A DNA stretch of 64,000 nt from Physella acuta (Eukaryota; Mollusca; Gastropoda; Physidae): the NCBI RefSeq assembly GCF_028476545.1, contig NW_026732590.1:62001-126000 (forward strand), in the 5' to 3' direction. The position numbers and the translations under genes were made by a program. Below, piece after piece: positions 1-12,401 of this stretch. The notes below the pieces were generated by a model. It was not told the DNA's origin. It saw only the letters and a program-made list of their open reading frames with translations, and did no database searches. Positions within the stretch are counted from its first letter, which is position 1. Every line of letters starts with the position of its first letter.

Positions 1-2844
1 ATATCACTACTTTGTGAAAGTATTTAATGACACAAATTTTCAGATAGCAACTGGTCATAAACAAAAGGCTATCGTACATTTTCTTGTGAGCCTCCACGTA
101 GTCATGTCATGAGACCACTTTGGTTGCGTCGCTAGCTTTCTGTTGACATCTCTCGTGTTTATATTGATATTTGTTATGTGCATTCAGTTTAGAAAGATGT
201 CTATACTAATGCTTCATTGAATCAATTACTTTTTATTAGAATTTTAGACAACATAGGAAGATCATCTCAACTTAATGTATTTGTTTTCCCTGGAATTTTT
301 TTGGTATTTGATCGATTTAAGTCTAAAAATGTATGGTGCAATTCACAGGAAGTAGACTAGCCTGTCTTGTCACATAGTGCAGGGTACAGCTAACAGCGTG
401 TTGCTGTGTATAAGATTGGTGTAGACTTGTCATATTTTTCTCTCTGCCATCACGTCGCATTTTCCAGTAGACACTTTAGAAAGTTTTGCCACCATTTTTT
501 ACAGTTTAAAAAAAAAATTGATTTCTTTTTTGACCATATTTAAAAATTCCATGTAACTTTTTTTTCTAATTTTGCAGAGAACAATATTTTGCTCACTATT
601 CCATATAAAAAAATTATTTTATAATCATGCTAAAAATGTCATAAAAATATGAATGCATTATACTTTAAATATTTTTCTTTGCTGTTAAAAAAAACTTTTA
701 TCAATTATTTGGTTTATATTAGTCTTAATTTGTGCCTCCGTGTTTGCAATAAACGCTTCCGAAACAAAGAAATTTTATTCATAGGTGTTTTTCTACTGCT
801 CACACCTATGTTATTGAAATTCTTTTCACACAAAGAGTTCTCTACTAGGTATACAAAATTTTCACTAAATCAATTGTTACTGATATATTTTTTTTCTTTG
901 CTTTAAATGTTGATCAGATGCTCCCAATTTTTTTTTTTTTACTTTATTGTGATAAAGGTTAATGCTTTCTATGTGTGTAATGATATCATGCAATATTTGT
1001 TCCATTACTGTACATGAAAACATTTTTACTGCGTCTTATTTCTAACTTTGTACCAACTAAACAGTCGAGAGCAAACCGCTTTTTTATGAGTTAACACCAA
1101 GTTTTTTTTTTTATTTCCCTCAAAGTGGATAGCTAATACTTTTTTTTTAACATTTGTATTCTCAAATAAAGTATGTTAAAAATGTATCTCTGTTCTAATG
1201 TCTATGGCATCTGATTTAACGCTTGTTTGTCGTCTTCATTAACTAGCCACACTTTTAATTTTTGTTGCAAAAATTAGAATATGTATATTATGTAAACAGT
1301 AAAAAACAAACTTCCTGTCTGAAAGTTGGAACCATTTTGTTATAAATCTAGTAACTGGTCTTAAAATTATCCAAAAATTAATGAAAAGAAATAATTTTGG
1401 ATTAAGAACAAATAGAAAAAAAACTTGTTATAAGTTTTATCCTCAGGGTTAGAATAATATTGATAATTAAATTTAGTCTTTTTTGACAAGTACTGAATCT
1501 CACTTGTAGCTGAACTACCCAGTTTGGTGTCCAGTTCCAGAATCAACGCTTGATTAAACCAATAAACACGATTCTCTTAGAGCAAACCAGTTTTAAGGCT
1601 TAATCTTCACTTGTTCATCAGTCCACAGCTGTTTTATTTGTTGTTTTGTTCCAAGTAACACAAACGTGGTGTATAAACCTAGTGTAAGGCGTTTTCTCTC
1701 CTCAGTTTTTGCCTTGCTGCTATCCAATGCTGGATGTTCAACCATTTTTTTATGAATATTAAAACTTGTTCTGATTCTTCATCATCCTTATTAATTATGA
1801 TAATTATTGTACGCATGTTTTATTGGCTGTAAACAAGAGTCAAAATAAACACAAAAAAATCTTTGTTAGAAAAAAGCTCAGTGTTTCACATGCAGATTGT
1901 GTTAAGACTTGCTTTACTGCTCAACTTACCAGAGCCATTTACTAAGTTATTTTTTAGTCATTAGCATGTAATTTAGCTAGGCTGCAGAGATTAGTATAGA
2001 ACAATAAGCTGAGCAAAACCTGGAGGATTAAAGTTCACAAGTCTCAGAATACTAAGTCATGATTAGTTTATAAGACCAGTCTTTCATACAAGTATCTCAC
2101 AATGTATTCCTGGTAAAGGAATTATCTAACATCCAAAAACAGTATCACAAAACCAACAGTTCATGAACATACAAACCCAGTTTCAAGCTATGGTTTGACT
2201 AGTAAGCAAAATGCTCACTAGTTATGTCAGTTTTCTTACCCATTCAAAAAAAATTATTTCAGAAAGTATTTTATTATATATTATACATATCACAGACATT
2301 ACTTTTAAGAAACCATATTTTAGTTTTCCAATAAACTTGAAACATTTACTAACTATATAATGAGCTGCATTAAAATTCAAAAACTTTATGAAATATAGAT
2401 CTAGGTGTCCATGAACTTCACCACTTTTCTAGATTTGTGTGTAATCATACAATCATTGTATGTACTTTCCAGCATTTGAAACAAGATAATTTTCTTACAA
2501 TTTAATTATCTGGGAAATATTAAAGTTTAAAAAAAAACAATGTGTCAGCATATTTTCTCCATGACAGGCTTGTGGGCATAATGATGCTTTATCTTTGTAA
2601 TACAAAGGTATCCATTTCATTACCAAACCTGTGCTGTGCATTATTAAAATTAGAAGTTAATGGGAAGATAATTACACTGGTAGAAGATGTGTTTGAAATT
2701 TTTAAAATTTCAAGTTATCTTGATTACAATACGTGTTTTTAAATTCAATCAATATTTAAATTAAGATTTGCATAAAGACATGGAAAAATTGTATGTCATT
2801 AATATTTGTATAAAGACATCATGGAACAATGGTTGTATGTTGAA
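1..2844. other. AT-rich non-coding left flank
   Basis: No exon, RNA gene or recognisable repeat was found here. Short open frames are AT-rich and have no family resemblance. An AATAAA at 1165-1170 followed by T/G-rich sequence could be the poly(A) site of a plus-strand gene lying to the left, but this is only suggestive. The part nearest 2844 should hold the SPAG16 3' UTR, since that gene ends at 2845 on the minus strand. Confidence 0.4.
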
Positions 2845-5800
2845 CTAGGACCAGATGCGTACAACGTTATCACTTCCTCCAGACACCATAAATTCACCAC
2901 CAACATCAAAAATCAGACACTGTACTGCATCCTCATGACCAGCCAAAGATGTGATCTGTAGAACATCATTTGATTACAGATTCACAATGGTTCTTTATTG
3001 TTTAGACAAACTAAATACATTTACGTATACTTTTTTAAAAATAGTTTTTTAAACATAATTTTAAGAGATGATGTATTGATGAATTAGTTATACATTGTCT
3101 AAATGTTAAGAGCAAAGTTTTAAACTTGTAACTTACAGTTCCAGTGGCAATCTCATACATTTTAAGCATGCTGTCATTACAGGCAATAGCCACGACTCCA
3201 CCCGAGGTGTCAAAACCAATTTTATTGGCAGAGTGGGGTCCAATTTCAAAACTAGCCATTGGGGCTACACTGCGGACATCCCATAATTTGATCACACCGT
3301 AAGCATCACAGGAGCCAATAATATCACCCTAAAATTAAAATTTTAGAATTTATAAATTTTGCTTAAGATGATCCAAACTATTGTATTTCCAAGGTTAAGA
3401 GATGAATAAAGTATTTAAAACCAGATAAGAAAAATGGCTTACTCTGAAGCTGAATGTTGCATGATTGACAGAATGCATGTGGCCATAAAATGTCTGTGCA
3501 CATAGACCCTAAAATTATAGAGCATAAAAAAAATTAGTTATTGGTAACAGCAATGTAAAAATCACACTTTTTTTATGAAATAATTCATAAAAAGATAAAT
3601 AAATATAAATATTTGAGATGGCTAGACTTAAAGTATGATAGCGAGTGGCACCTATAATAATCATAGAATTAAAAAATTTTAAAATTTTACAGTACTGATA
3701 AGTATTCATTTTTATAATTTAGCATGGAAGGATTCTGTTTTGTACATGCCGAACAAACTTTTTAAAAAACCTCTAAGACTGCTGGGAGCCTGTAGCAGGG
3801 AACAGGAATCTTAAGTAGATCACAAATTAACCTCCCCTCTATGGTTTCTCCTCCCTCCCTTTTCCCCAATAAACCAGAGATGAAAAAACTCAGGTAAATG
3901 GAACATCCAACTAAAGTTTCAAATACCTTACGCCCAACCTAGAAAAGCAATGACTTACAGTTCTTCCATCCCAGAGTGAGACAGTTTTGTCAGCCGAGCT
4001 AGTCAGTAGAGTGTTGCTGTAAGGTAGAAACTCCACGCTGTTCACTGAATCCATGTGACCTCGCAATGAGTAGCGACAGCGCAGGCTAAAAGAATTTTTT
4101 TTTCCATTTTAACAACATTGGGAGGATTTAATTTGAATTAGTAAATTAAATGCAAATATTTTCACAACATTATGGTCCACAAAAACGACAACTGTCTGAT
4201 GTTAATTTAACAACTAGTGATGGCCTCTTCATGTCCATTTTAATGCTTTTAGTTTAATATGCAACTTTATGTTCACAAAAACTTGTTATATATGTGTAAA
4301 TAGAGAGAGACAGATACATTATATATAAATGGAAAAAATATGTAACACCCCACCCCCACCCAAGATAAAATCCTAAATACACCCTTATCTGTATGTTTTA
4401 CAACACCCCTTCACCCGTACCTGTTGAGATCAAATACTTTAGCGGTGTTGTCCATGGAGCTTGTGGCAAGGAAGTTGCCGCAAGTGTGCCAAGAACAGCT
4501 CCACACTGTAGAAAAAATAAACATTTAATCACACACATCTTTACACAAGTCTGCCAAGAACAGCTCCACACTGTAGAAAAAATAAACATTTAATCACACA
4601 CATCTTTACACAAGTGTGCCAAGAACAGCTCCACACTGTAGAAAAAATAAACATTTAATCACACACATCTTTACACAAGTGTGCCAAGAACAGCTCCACA
4701 CTGTAGAAAAAATAAACATTTGATCACACACATCCTTACACAAGTGGCAATCTCAAACAGGATAAATTATACGCAATGAGCAACTACAGAATTAAAGTTA
4801 ATGCCATTTCTAAAACAATATAATTTTTTACAAAGGTTACAAGTCACATTCACATCAGGATTTTTGTCAAATGGCCAAAGGTCTGATGGGTACCTAACTC
4901 ATGTTAGGGAAAGTAAAGGCTGCTGGGCATAGTGCTGACTACACTACCTCTTTATATGCAGAGGTCACAAAAACAGGAGAAGTCTACTTCATTAGCCCCA
5001 TGGACCATCAGGTTCGATAAAAAAAACTTTAATCACTACTTTAAATGGCTAGGGTTAGGGTTAGGGTTATTGATAAAAAAAAATTTCTATGTGGGAGTTG
5101 GTGTGATTTCGTGGAATAGATTTGACTGAGTATTAAAAAAATATTAAACAGAAATTCCCACCTGCAGCGGTGTGGTCTGTGAAGGTATGCACACAAGCAG
5201 CTTTAGAGAAGTCCCAGATTTTTACAGTTGAATCTCCACTGGTTGTAGCAAGACTTGAGCCACTAAAAAAATTCAAATTTTCAAGTTTTTAAAAAACAAA
5301 TTGTCAATTATCTGTCTCCTATCATTGAACAAACAGTATGATGTCAAGCCCTAATAGAGATAGAGAAGCCAGGCACCTATACATCAATTTTTATATATAC
5401 AAATATTTACAAATACAATATGAGAAAAAATATCAAGTCTTCCCAATTATAAGTATATCTACATTGTAAAATCAAGAGCTTGCCCTAGGCATTGATGCAA
5501 TCTGCTACTTACTTATAGAATAAAGGAAGTCATCATCTGTGTAAACCTTTCCTCCCCCTTTCCTCCCCCAAACACATACTTACATAGGATGAAAGTCACA
5601 TGTGTGACCTCCCCTAAACACGTACTTACATAGGATGAAAGTCACAATCAGATACCCAGTCTGTGTGACCCTCCCCTGTCATGATTATCTCTCCACTAGG
5701 AATGGCCCAAATTTTCCATGTCTGATCATCACTTGCTGTGGCCAAAATTTGCTTTCTAGGGTGTAGAGCTAAACTGCAAAAACAGAAAACATAAACATTA

Positions 5801-8800
5801 AGTAAATAATGCTTTTAAGTCTGTTATACTATATTTATTGAACAGGAAGAAGTAATCAATAAATAAACACTACATAAATATTCTACATATGGATAGAAAT
5901 ATTTTGAAAATAGAATTATAATTTTACAGTTCTTAATTAGTTAGGCATGTCAGAATTATTTTTAATTTAACTATAGTCCCACAAATCATGTTACATAATA
6001 ATATATTTACAAACCAAAATAAAGCTATCTCAAACTTTAAATCTAACCATAACTGATATTTTTTAAATAATCCGGCATGACAGTGAAAACAACAAGAGTG
6101 TATTTGTGTTTACCAAATGCTTCTACTTGATTATAAAAATAAGGTTTAACTCAAACATCAACAAATACAAGATAGGGCCATATGGGTATAACAGTAAACA
6201 AGACTGGCATCAAGTATCTACCATTACATACAATGGAAATAGAATATTTGTTATAATAGCAAGGCTTTATCTAGGTGGTAACATTTCCTGGATTTAAATT
6301 ATCATTCAAAATTTGATTGCTCTTGTAGCCATTACATAACTTTATATTATTACTATGTAGCCTGTCTTTATTGATTGTATATTAAATGAAAGGATTTTTA
6401 CCATAAAGTCATTTGAAAACAAGAATTTCATAAGAAGGAATCATGAAAGCACCAAGTCTCTTCAATTATAGAGAACTAACATAATTTAGTTTTCTCCATT
6501 TTAGTAAACTTTACAGAATTTTTTTTTTTATTTTGGGCAATAAACCAACAGAGTGGCATTGATAGACATCTTTACAAACTACATACATACAAATATTTTG
6601 TTTGTAAAATTTGTAGCAAAAATAGTTGATATACTTGATAATTTTTTTATAAAAAATTAAAACATCCCCAGGTACATATTGGATAATATTACAGATCTTG
6701 AAAGAGGCAACGCATAGAATGTATAGAAATATTCTGTAATGTGTAAACTTCTAGAATTAAGTATTAAAAACTATGTCACCTAAATTACCCTTGAAAACAG
6801 AAACTATAATTAAATTACTTTAATTTTTAAATTATGTTTTGTCTAAATGATAATTGATTTTATAAAATCCATAATTTCACCTTCATAAAATGAGTACAAT
6901 ATTTTGTTAAATGGTTTTGAATTGTGTAATACATTCATTATAGTGGAAGCATTTATTGAAAGTCAATTTATTTGAATCAAGCCAAAAAAAAACTTTGGGA
7001 AAAAATATGTGTATGCTTATGAAAGAGCCATGTAACCCTATCTAAAAAAACAGATGTATGTGTTAAAGGACCATAAGAGAAATATCAAAGTATGAAGCTA
7101 CATTACATGTTGGCCCTCAATAATAACCAGTGCACATAATTTATCATTAACAGATTAATTAATTTTTAAAATGTATAAAATTTACATCTATCAGTCAAGT
7201 CATTTTAAACTAGATCTGCAACTTGAAGGAAATCACATTAAGATTTTTAAATAAAATGTTTTATATATTTACATAGTTTGGCTGAAACTTGTGAGAATTA
7301 TGAAGTCCTTTAACACAGCAAGAATTTAATACCAATTTTAATTTGAAAGAACATGTTACTCTACAAACCCTGTAACAGGAAGTTCATGGGCTTGAAATTT
7401 AGCATGACTCTGGAATGAGAGGCTTCCACTATGGAAACAGTTCATTTTTATTTCTTTAACTCCAACTTTAAATGACTTTTTTTTAGATTGTTTGGCTTTT
7501 ACGTCTTTATTTTACTATGAAAGTGGTTTTTTCTATATTTCTATAGGCTAAATTTGAATTCCAATTTCATTAAAATTTTACATGCATTGCTTTAAATACA
7601 ACTATCTAATTCTTAAATACTCAGAAAAATACTGTATATTTCTGCTTTAAACATAAAACAAATTAAGAAATGTCTGCTAAATAAAGAAAAATGAACCCAC
7701 TTAAACCATTAAGGTGGACAACTTAGTCTTAGAATGCAGGGGTGGCGTAGGGGGGGGGGGGAGAGGGGGGTTAATGAATTACTTAAATACCATAGGAGGT
7801 CAGGGTTCATAGAGTTCAATGTATTAAGTTAATCTAACTTTTAAAATAATTTTTCTTGAAATAATACTTTCACATAATATTAATTTTCAAGTATAAAAGA
7901 GTACCAACCCACTGATAGCATGAGTATGAGCCACAAAAGAATTGGACAAACGGAAGCCACCAGCTCTTGCAGCATTAGCTGTCATGTATTTAGACTGATT
8001 TAGGAATGGATTGATGCCATGATCCACAGGAAATTCTGAGTCCTAGATAAATAAAAGCAGCATTAAGTTAAACAAATCACATTAGGGTTCACAAAAATCA
8101 CTAGTAAAAACAAGTTTAATGAATATTTTTTTTTAATTTAATAAGTGCATATTAATTATAAACGGAAAAGGTTACGCAATTCAAATGTTCTGACATCATA
8201 AATAAAATCATGTAGTCTGAACAGGGCTGATTATTCCTTTAATTTTAAATGATTAACCAAAAGATGTAGTACAAGAATGTTTTCAGTTGTTAAAAAAAAT
8301 CAAAAAATTATTTTTATCTAGATAGGCTATTGAATATAATGATAAGCTGACAGTTTTCTAACAAATAAAATGAAAAAAAATGTTATCCTATTATCCTGTT
8401 TTCACATAACTGTGTGTAAATAAACATATTATGTGACTGTATCCTTACATTGACATATCTTTTGAAACCAGGGGCTTGGTTCCCAACATCACCATCAGCA
8501 CCAGCAGATCTTTTCTGTCTCTCCATCAACAGCTGTTTGTGTGTTGGACCTTTTGTGTCTTTCTTCTCCTCTACTTTTACACCTGAGCCTCCTATATAGT
8601 ACAATATTGTTGGACATTGTTCACTTTATTTTAATTGCATTTGGTGTTTTATTATTTTACTAAACATTTACTTTAGTATAATTAATTTATCTGGCTATGT
8701 GATGTCAGGTTTTTGGGCATGTGACATTTAACTTGGTATGTTACATTTAACTTGGTATGTTACATTTAACTTGGTATGTGACATTTAACTTGGTATGTGA

Positions 8801-10797
8801 CATTTAACTTGGTATGTGACATTTAACTTGGTATGTGACATTTAACTTGGTATGTTACATTTAACTTGGTATGTGACCTTTAACTTGGTATGTGACATTT
8901 AACTTGGTATGTTACATTTAACTTGGTATGTGACATTTAACTTGGTATGTGACATTTAACTTGATATGTGACATTTAACTTGGTATGTGACATTTAACTT
9001 GGGATGTTACATTTAACTTGGTATGTTACATTTAACTTGGTATGCGACATTTAACTTGGTATGTGACATTTAACTTGGTATGTGACATTTAACTTGGTAT
9101 GTGACATTTAACTTGGTATGTTACATTTAACTGGGTATGTGACATTTAACTTGGTATGTGATATTTAACTTGGTATGTGATATTTAACTTGGTATGTGAC
9201 ATTTTACTTGGGTTGTAATATTTAACTCTGCATGAGACATTAGTTTATTTAAGCATGTGACATTTGTTTATCTGGGAATGTGACATTTGTTTATCTGGGC
9301 TAGTGACATTAGTTTATCTGGGCATGTGACATTTGTTTATCTGGGAATGTGACATTAGTTTATCTGGGCATGTGACATTAGTTTATCTGGGCATGTGACA
9401 TTAGTTTATCTGGGCATCTGACATTTGTTCATCTGGGCATGTGACATTAGCTGATCTGGACAAATGACATTAGTTAACTTTACCTTGAGAGAGTTCCAAG
9501 TTCTTGATGGTACTTTGTAGACCTGTGACTTGCCCAAGAGCACGATCTCGCTCCAGGTTAGCCAGCATTTTTTCTTTCATGGCAGCTTCATATTTTTTCT
9601 TGAGAGCCTGCATGTTATCTGGGTACTGGGAGTAGTGGCGCTTTAACCTAAACACAGACAAATTACATTTAGCAAACACATATTTTGTCAAACTGTATCA
9701 GATGTATTTGTTAGAAAGTGCTCATCCATAAGTGATGTTACACACCAAGAGGACAGTATGAGTTAAGACGTGTGACTATGTACTAAGTGAGGGAGAGGAG
9801 GTGTCAAGAATGATGCTATAATTTGAAAATTTAAAAAGAAAAACAAATGAAAATTAAAGTTATTTTATTGATGGGTTGAAATTTATTTTGACTTAAGGGT
9901 GGGAGCAGTAGGACTTTTTGCAACAAAAATGTGACAATAGCTGACTTGTAAAGGAGGGTGGAGAGGTAAAAATTAGCACAAATAGGTTTCATCATTTACC
10001 GCATACTCCCAGAAAGTGTTTGAACGTACCTCTTTATGTCATCAATAAGTTTGTTTTTCTCCTGCACAACACGTTTATGATGCATACGATGAAAATCTCG
10101 CTCCTTCCTCAGTTTAACATAAAGATCTTTGGCTTTACTGTGATGGAGGAGGAAAAATACCCTTTAAATCCATCATAACTTTTATCTGTGTTACCTTTAA
10201 CTATCCATCATAATCTATAGGTTACTTTTTACTCAAATATATTTAATAAATACATTGATTTACTTCGTAGCTTGTAGAAACATTGATGGGCAATGACACA
10301 TTGTAACTCAAGATTAGATTTTTTTTTATTTCGACCTACATGGCTGCATTTTGAAACTTGGTTGCTTCTTTTTGCAGAAATTCTATTTCATTTTCAAGTT
10401 CTTGATTTCTAGTGTAAACATCAGGAACTATTCCTATATCAGCATACTTTAGAAGTCCTCTTTCTTGCAATTCATACCTTAGAATAAAGGGCAACATTAG
10501 TATAAGGAATGAAATTAAAGCCTAATCTAATTCCTTTATTATTTTTTTAACAAGGTTTGCAAAATTCATCACTTAAGTTATTTTTAAAGGAATGTTTTTG
10601 TGGTTTTTATTTTGTTCTTTCATTTAAAGTTTTTAACTCACCATTCTGTTTGAAAGCAATCAAGCGTACGAGACATTCCCATATGGATGAGAAAATTTCT
10701 GACAAAATCATCAACAACCTCTGGTTTCTGATAAACTGCAGGCTTGGCAACTGGTGGCCCAGGAGCCTAGAAAAACATTATCTAAAAATGTAAACTA

Positions 10798-10893
<96 letters not shown>

Positions 10894-11958
10894 TTTCTAA
10901 ATTGAGATCAATATTAAATACTTTTATATATTGTTTATTTGTTATCCAGACTATTGAAATACATTGATGATTTAAACTTACTCTTGCAATAGCATCATCA
11001 TTGGCTTCACGGATTGTCCTAACAGCAGCATCCAAATCTTCTTCAAGCTCTTAAATCAATAATATTTTAAGTCAAAGTTATGTTGGTGTAAGGTTTGTGT
11101 GATGTTCTTTTGTTTGAATATGTTTTCAAAGTGAAAAAGATTTATAAATTAAATTTTTAATTAAATTTACTATACTAAAATAATGTATTTGAGTAACTAT
11201 ATTCTGCTTGGTTAAATAATTTTAAGGACAAAAGAATTTTTTTTTTAAAATAACATTATTTTTATTTAATATGTAACTCAGGCATGTAGCATGCTCAATT
11301 TTGTTTAAAATTGCCAATATAAAGAGAATGTCATATGCATGATAGGAAAACTACAATGTTGTTGTGAAAAAAGATTCTGAACATCTAAGAAATCGATAGG
11401 AAAAAAAACACTGTTTTAAAAAGTAAAATAAGATTTTTTATTTACCTGGTGGAACTAAGTCATCTTCAACAGGGACTTCCTCATATGTATAGTCATCATC
11501 AGAATCTAAAGCAACTTCCTCCTCTGTTCTAAATTTAAGGAAAAATCACTTCCACAAAAATCTTAAATATTCTTAAATATCCTAGACTTCAGTATTATTT
11601 TGTAGTTCATAGTTCTTTTTTTTTTTTTAGGTAAAACTCCTTTAAAAATTACATGCTTTTATAAATATAGGACTCATGCCTATGATACTTTCTAAGCTTA
11701 GCCTTACCAGGAAAGTATGAGAAAAAGCAAATAAAACTAATTCTGATGTCTGATGTGAAGAAAAAGAGAAAGACAAGTGAGTTCAGAAAGTAGGTCTTCA
11801 AATACAATACCTACACATTTTTTAACTAAAAAAATAGCAAATAAGGTTGAATTTTACTTCGTTATTTTTCTACTTAAATTAAAAGATGTGTTGTTTGGTG
11901 ATGCATATGAAAGGATACTTTCTATGTAATATTTCTCCGTGTCGATGTTCAGCGCCAT
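2845..11958 (-). CDS. SPAG16: SPAG16 / PF20, axonemal central-apparatus WD40 protein
   Basis: Sixteen exons give 607 codons plus stop (human SPAG16 is about 631 aa): 11958-11919, 11523-11446, 11049-10982, 10766-10642, 10477-10340, 10137-10030, 9647-9484, 8591-8449, 8042-7909, 5773-5630, 5262-5162, 4505-4421, 4085-3959, 3508-3443, 3328-3137, 2955-2845. All introns are GT-AG. Residues ~80-104 match the conserved N-terminal segment (FLIHMGMSRTLDCFQTEW). Residues ~110-240 are a charged coiled coil containing RDFHRMHHKR and MLANLERDRALGQ, both diagnostic of the family. Residues ~320-607 form seven WD40 blades (KIWAIPSG, KIWDFSK, SLWDGRT, KLWDVRS, final VRIWS). The family works on the C1 microtubule/bridge of the 9+2 axoneme and is needed for sperm and ciliary motility. 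Exon 2's acceptor is the least certain; 11523 was chosen because it keeps phase. An X-box lies just upstream of the start. Confidence 0.93.
4484..4746. repeat. 65-bp tandem repeat (x4) built on the SPAG16 exon-12 acceptor
   Basis: Four near-identical 65-bp units start at about 4489, 4554, 4619 and 4684. Each unit carries the first 20 or so bases of exon 12, its CTACAG acceptor and the flanking intron. Only the copy at 4421-4505 continues into the rest of the exon, so the other three are decoy acceptors upstream in the transcript. Confidence 0.85.
4880..5031 (+). mobile_element. SINE body, tRNA head missing
   Basis: The segment matches the body of the tRNA-derived SINE found elsewhere in the window (GATGGGTACCTAACTCATGT, then GGGCATAGTGCTGAC, then ATGCAGAGGTCACA). 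It lacks the promoter-bearing 5' head. It lies in SPAG16 intron 11 and is followed at 5050-5069 by a short run of TTAGGG-like repeats. Confidence 0.7.
5571..5646. repeat. 46-bp duplication of the SPAG16 exon-10 donor
   Basis: Two copies 46 bp apart each contain the last ~18 bases of exon 10 and its GTAAGT donor (read on the minus strand). The functional donor is at 5630/5629; the second copy lies 46 bp into the intron. Confidence 0.75.
5774..7908. other. SPAG16 intron 9, AT-rich
   Basis: A 2.1-kb intron between exons 9 and 10. Apart from a G-rich tract at about 7750-7770, no repeat, RNA gene or nested open frame is supportable. Confidence 0.6.
8721..9214. repeat. 19-bp minisatellite (~26 copies)
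   Basis: Head-to-tail copies of a 19-bp unit (GTGACATTTAACTTGGTAT, with T/G and C/T variants) fill most of SPAG16 intron 7. Array length divided by period gives about 26 copies. Units differ at one or two positions, so the array is moderately old or homogenising incompletely. Confidence 0.92.
9235..9475. repeat. 23-bp minisatellite (~10 copies)
   Basis: A second array follows the first. Its ~23-bp unit (GACATTAGTTTATCTGGGCATGT) shares the GTGACATT core with the 19-bp unit and probably arose from it. It stops about 9 bp short of the exon-7 donor. Confidence 0.85.
10802..10891. repeat. (TA)n microsatellite
   Basis: About 90 bp of uninterrupted TA dinucleotides in SPAG16 intron 3. Confidence 0.97.
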
Positions 11959-12401
11959 TTTGTTGCCTTGTTACCATAGGCAACGGTAGGAAGTAAACCA
12001 TCATCGAGTTTTCTAAACGTAAGAGTTACAGTCCTTTCTGCTTCAACACCTCATTTTTACCGGAAAAGCGCTTTACTTAGTTGTCTTAGATCTTCATGAT
12101 CACCTACTTGATCTTGATATAGCTAGTAGGCCTATAATTAAACTATAGCGTCCTTAGTAGATCTTACTTGATCTAATATTTAATTAAATGCCGTTGCGTT
12201 TGTTACACACAAGACAAATAAGAAAAGCTATTAAAAAGGAGCTCCGCTATTTTTTAGATTAACCGGCCTTTATATGTCAACTTTCGATATCGACCAACGT
12301 TTCACAGTTCATTCGTTTAATAACTTTTGTCTTGTTTTTAGCTAATTCTAGCGTTAGTAGAAGAAGCAGACTAACCATTTTTTACTTGACGGTTGAAAGA
12401 A
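11959..12401. promoter_or_regulatory. Bidirectional promoter interval SPAG16 / G6PC
   Basis: The two start codons face away from each other across 443 bp, so both promoters must lie here or overlap the first exons. The interval holds a perfect X-box next to SPAG16 and a run of GATCT/CTAG motifs at about 12090-12180. No TATA box was confidently placed. Confidence 0.6.
11970..11984 (-). promoter_or_regulatory. RFX X-box upstream of SPAG16
   Basis: On the minus strand the site reads GTTGCCTATGGTAAC, two perfect inverted half-sites with a 3-bp spacer, matching the RFX consensus GTNRCC-N0-3-RGYAAC. It ends 11 bases before the SPAG16 ATG. RFX factors drive ciliary genes in animals, and SPAG16 is an axonemal gene, so motif and target agree. 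Confidence 0.75.

Noticed and set aside
649-906. 85-codon frame at the left flank
   Set aside because: AT-rich, Leu/Phe-heavy chance frame with no coding signature.
8721-9475. CRISPR-like regular repeats
   Set aside because: Units are directly abutting with no unique spacers, and the context is a eukaryotic intron.
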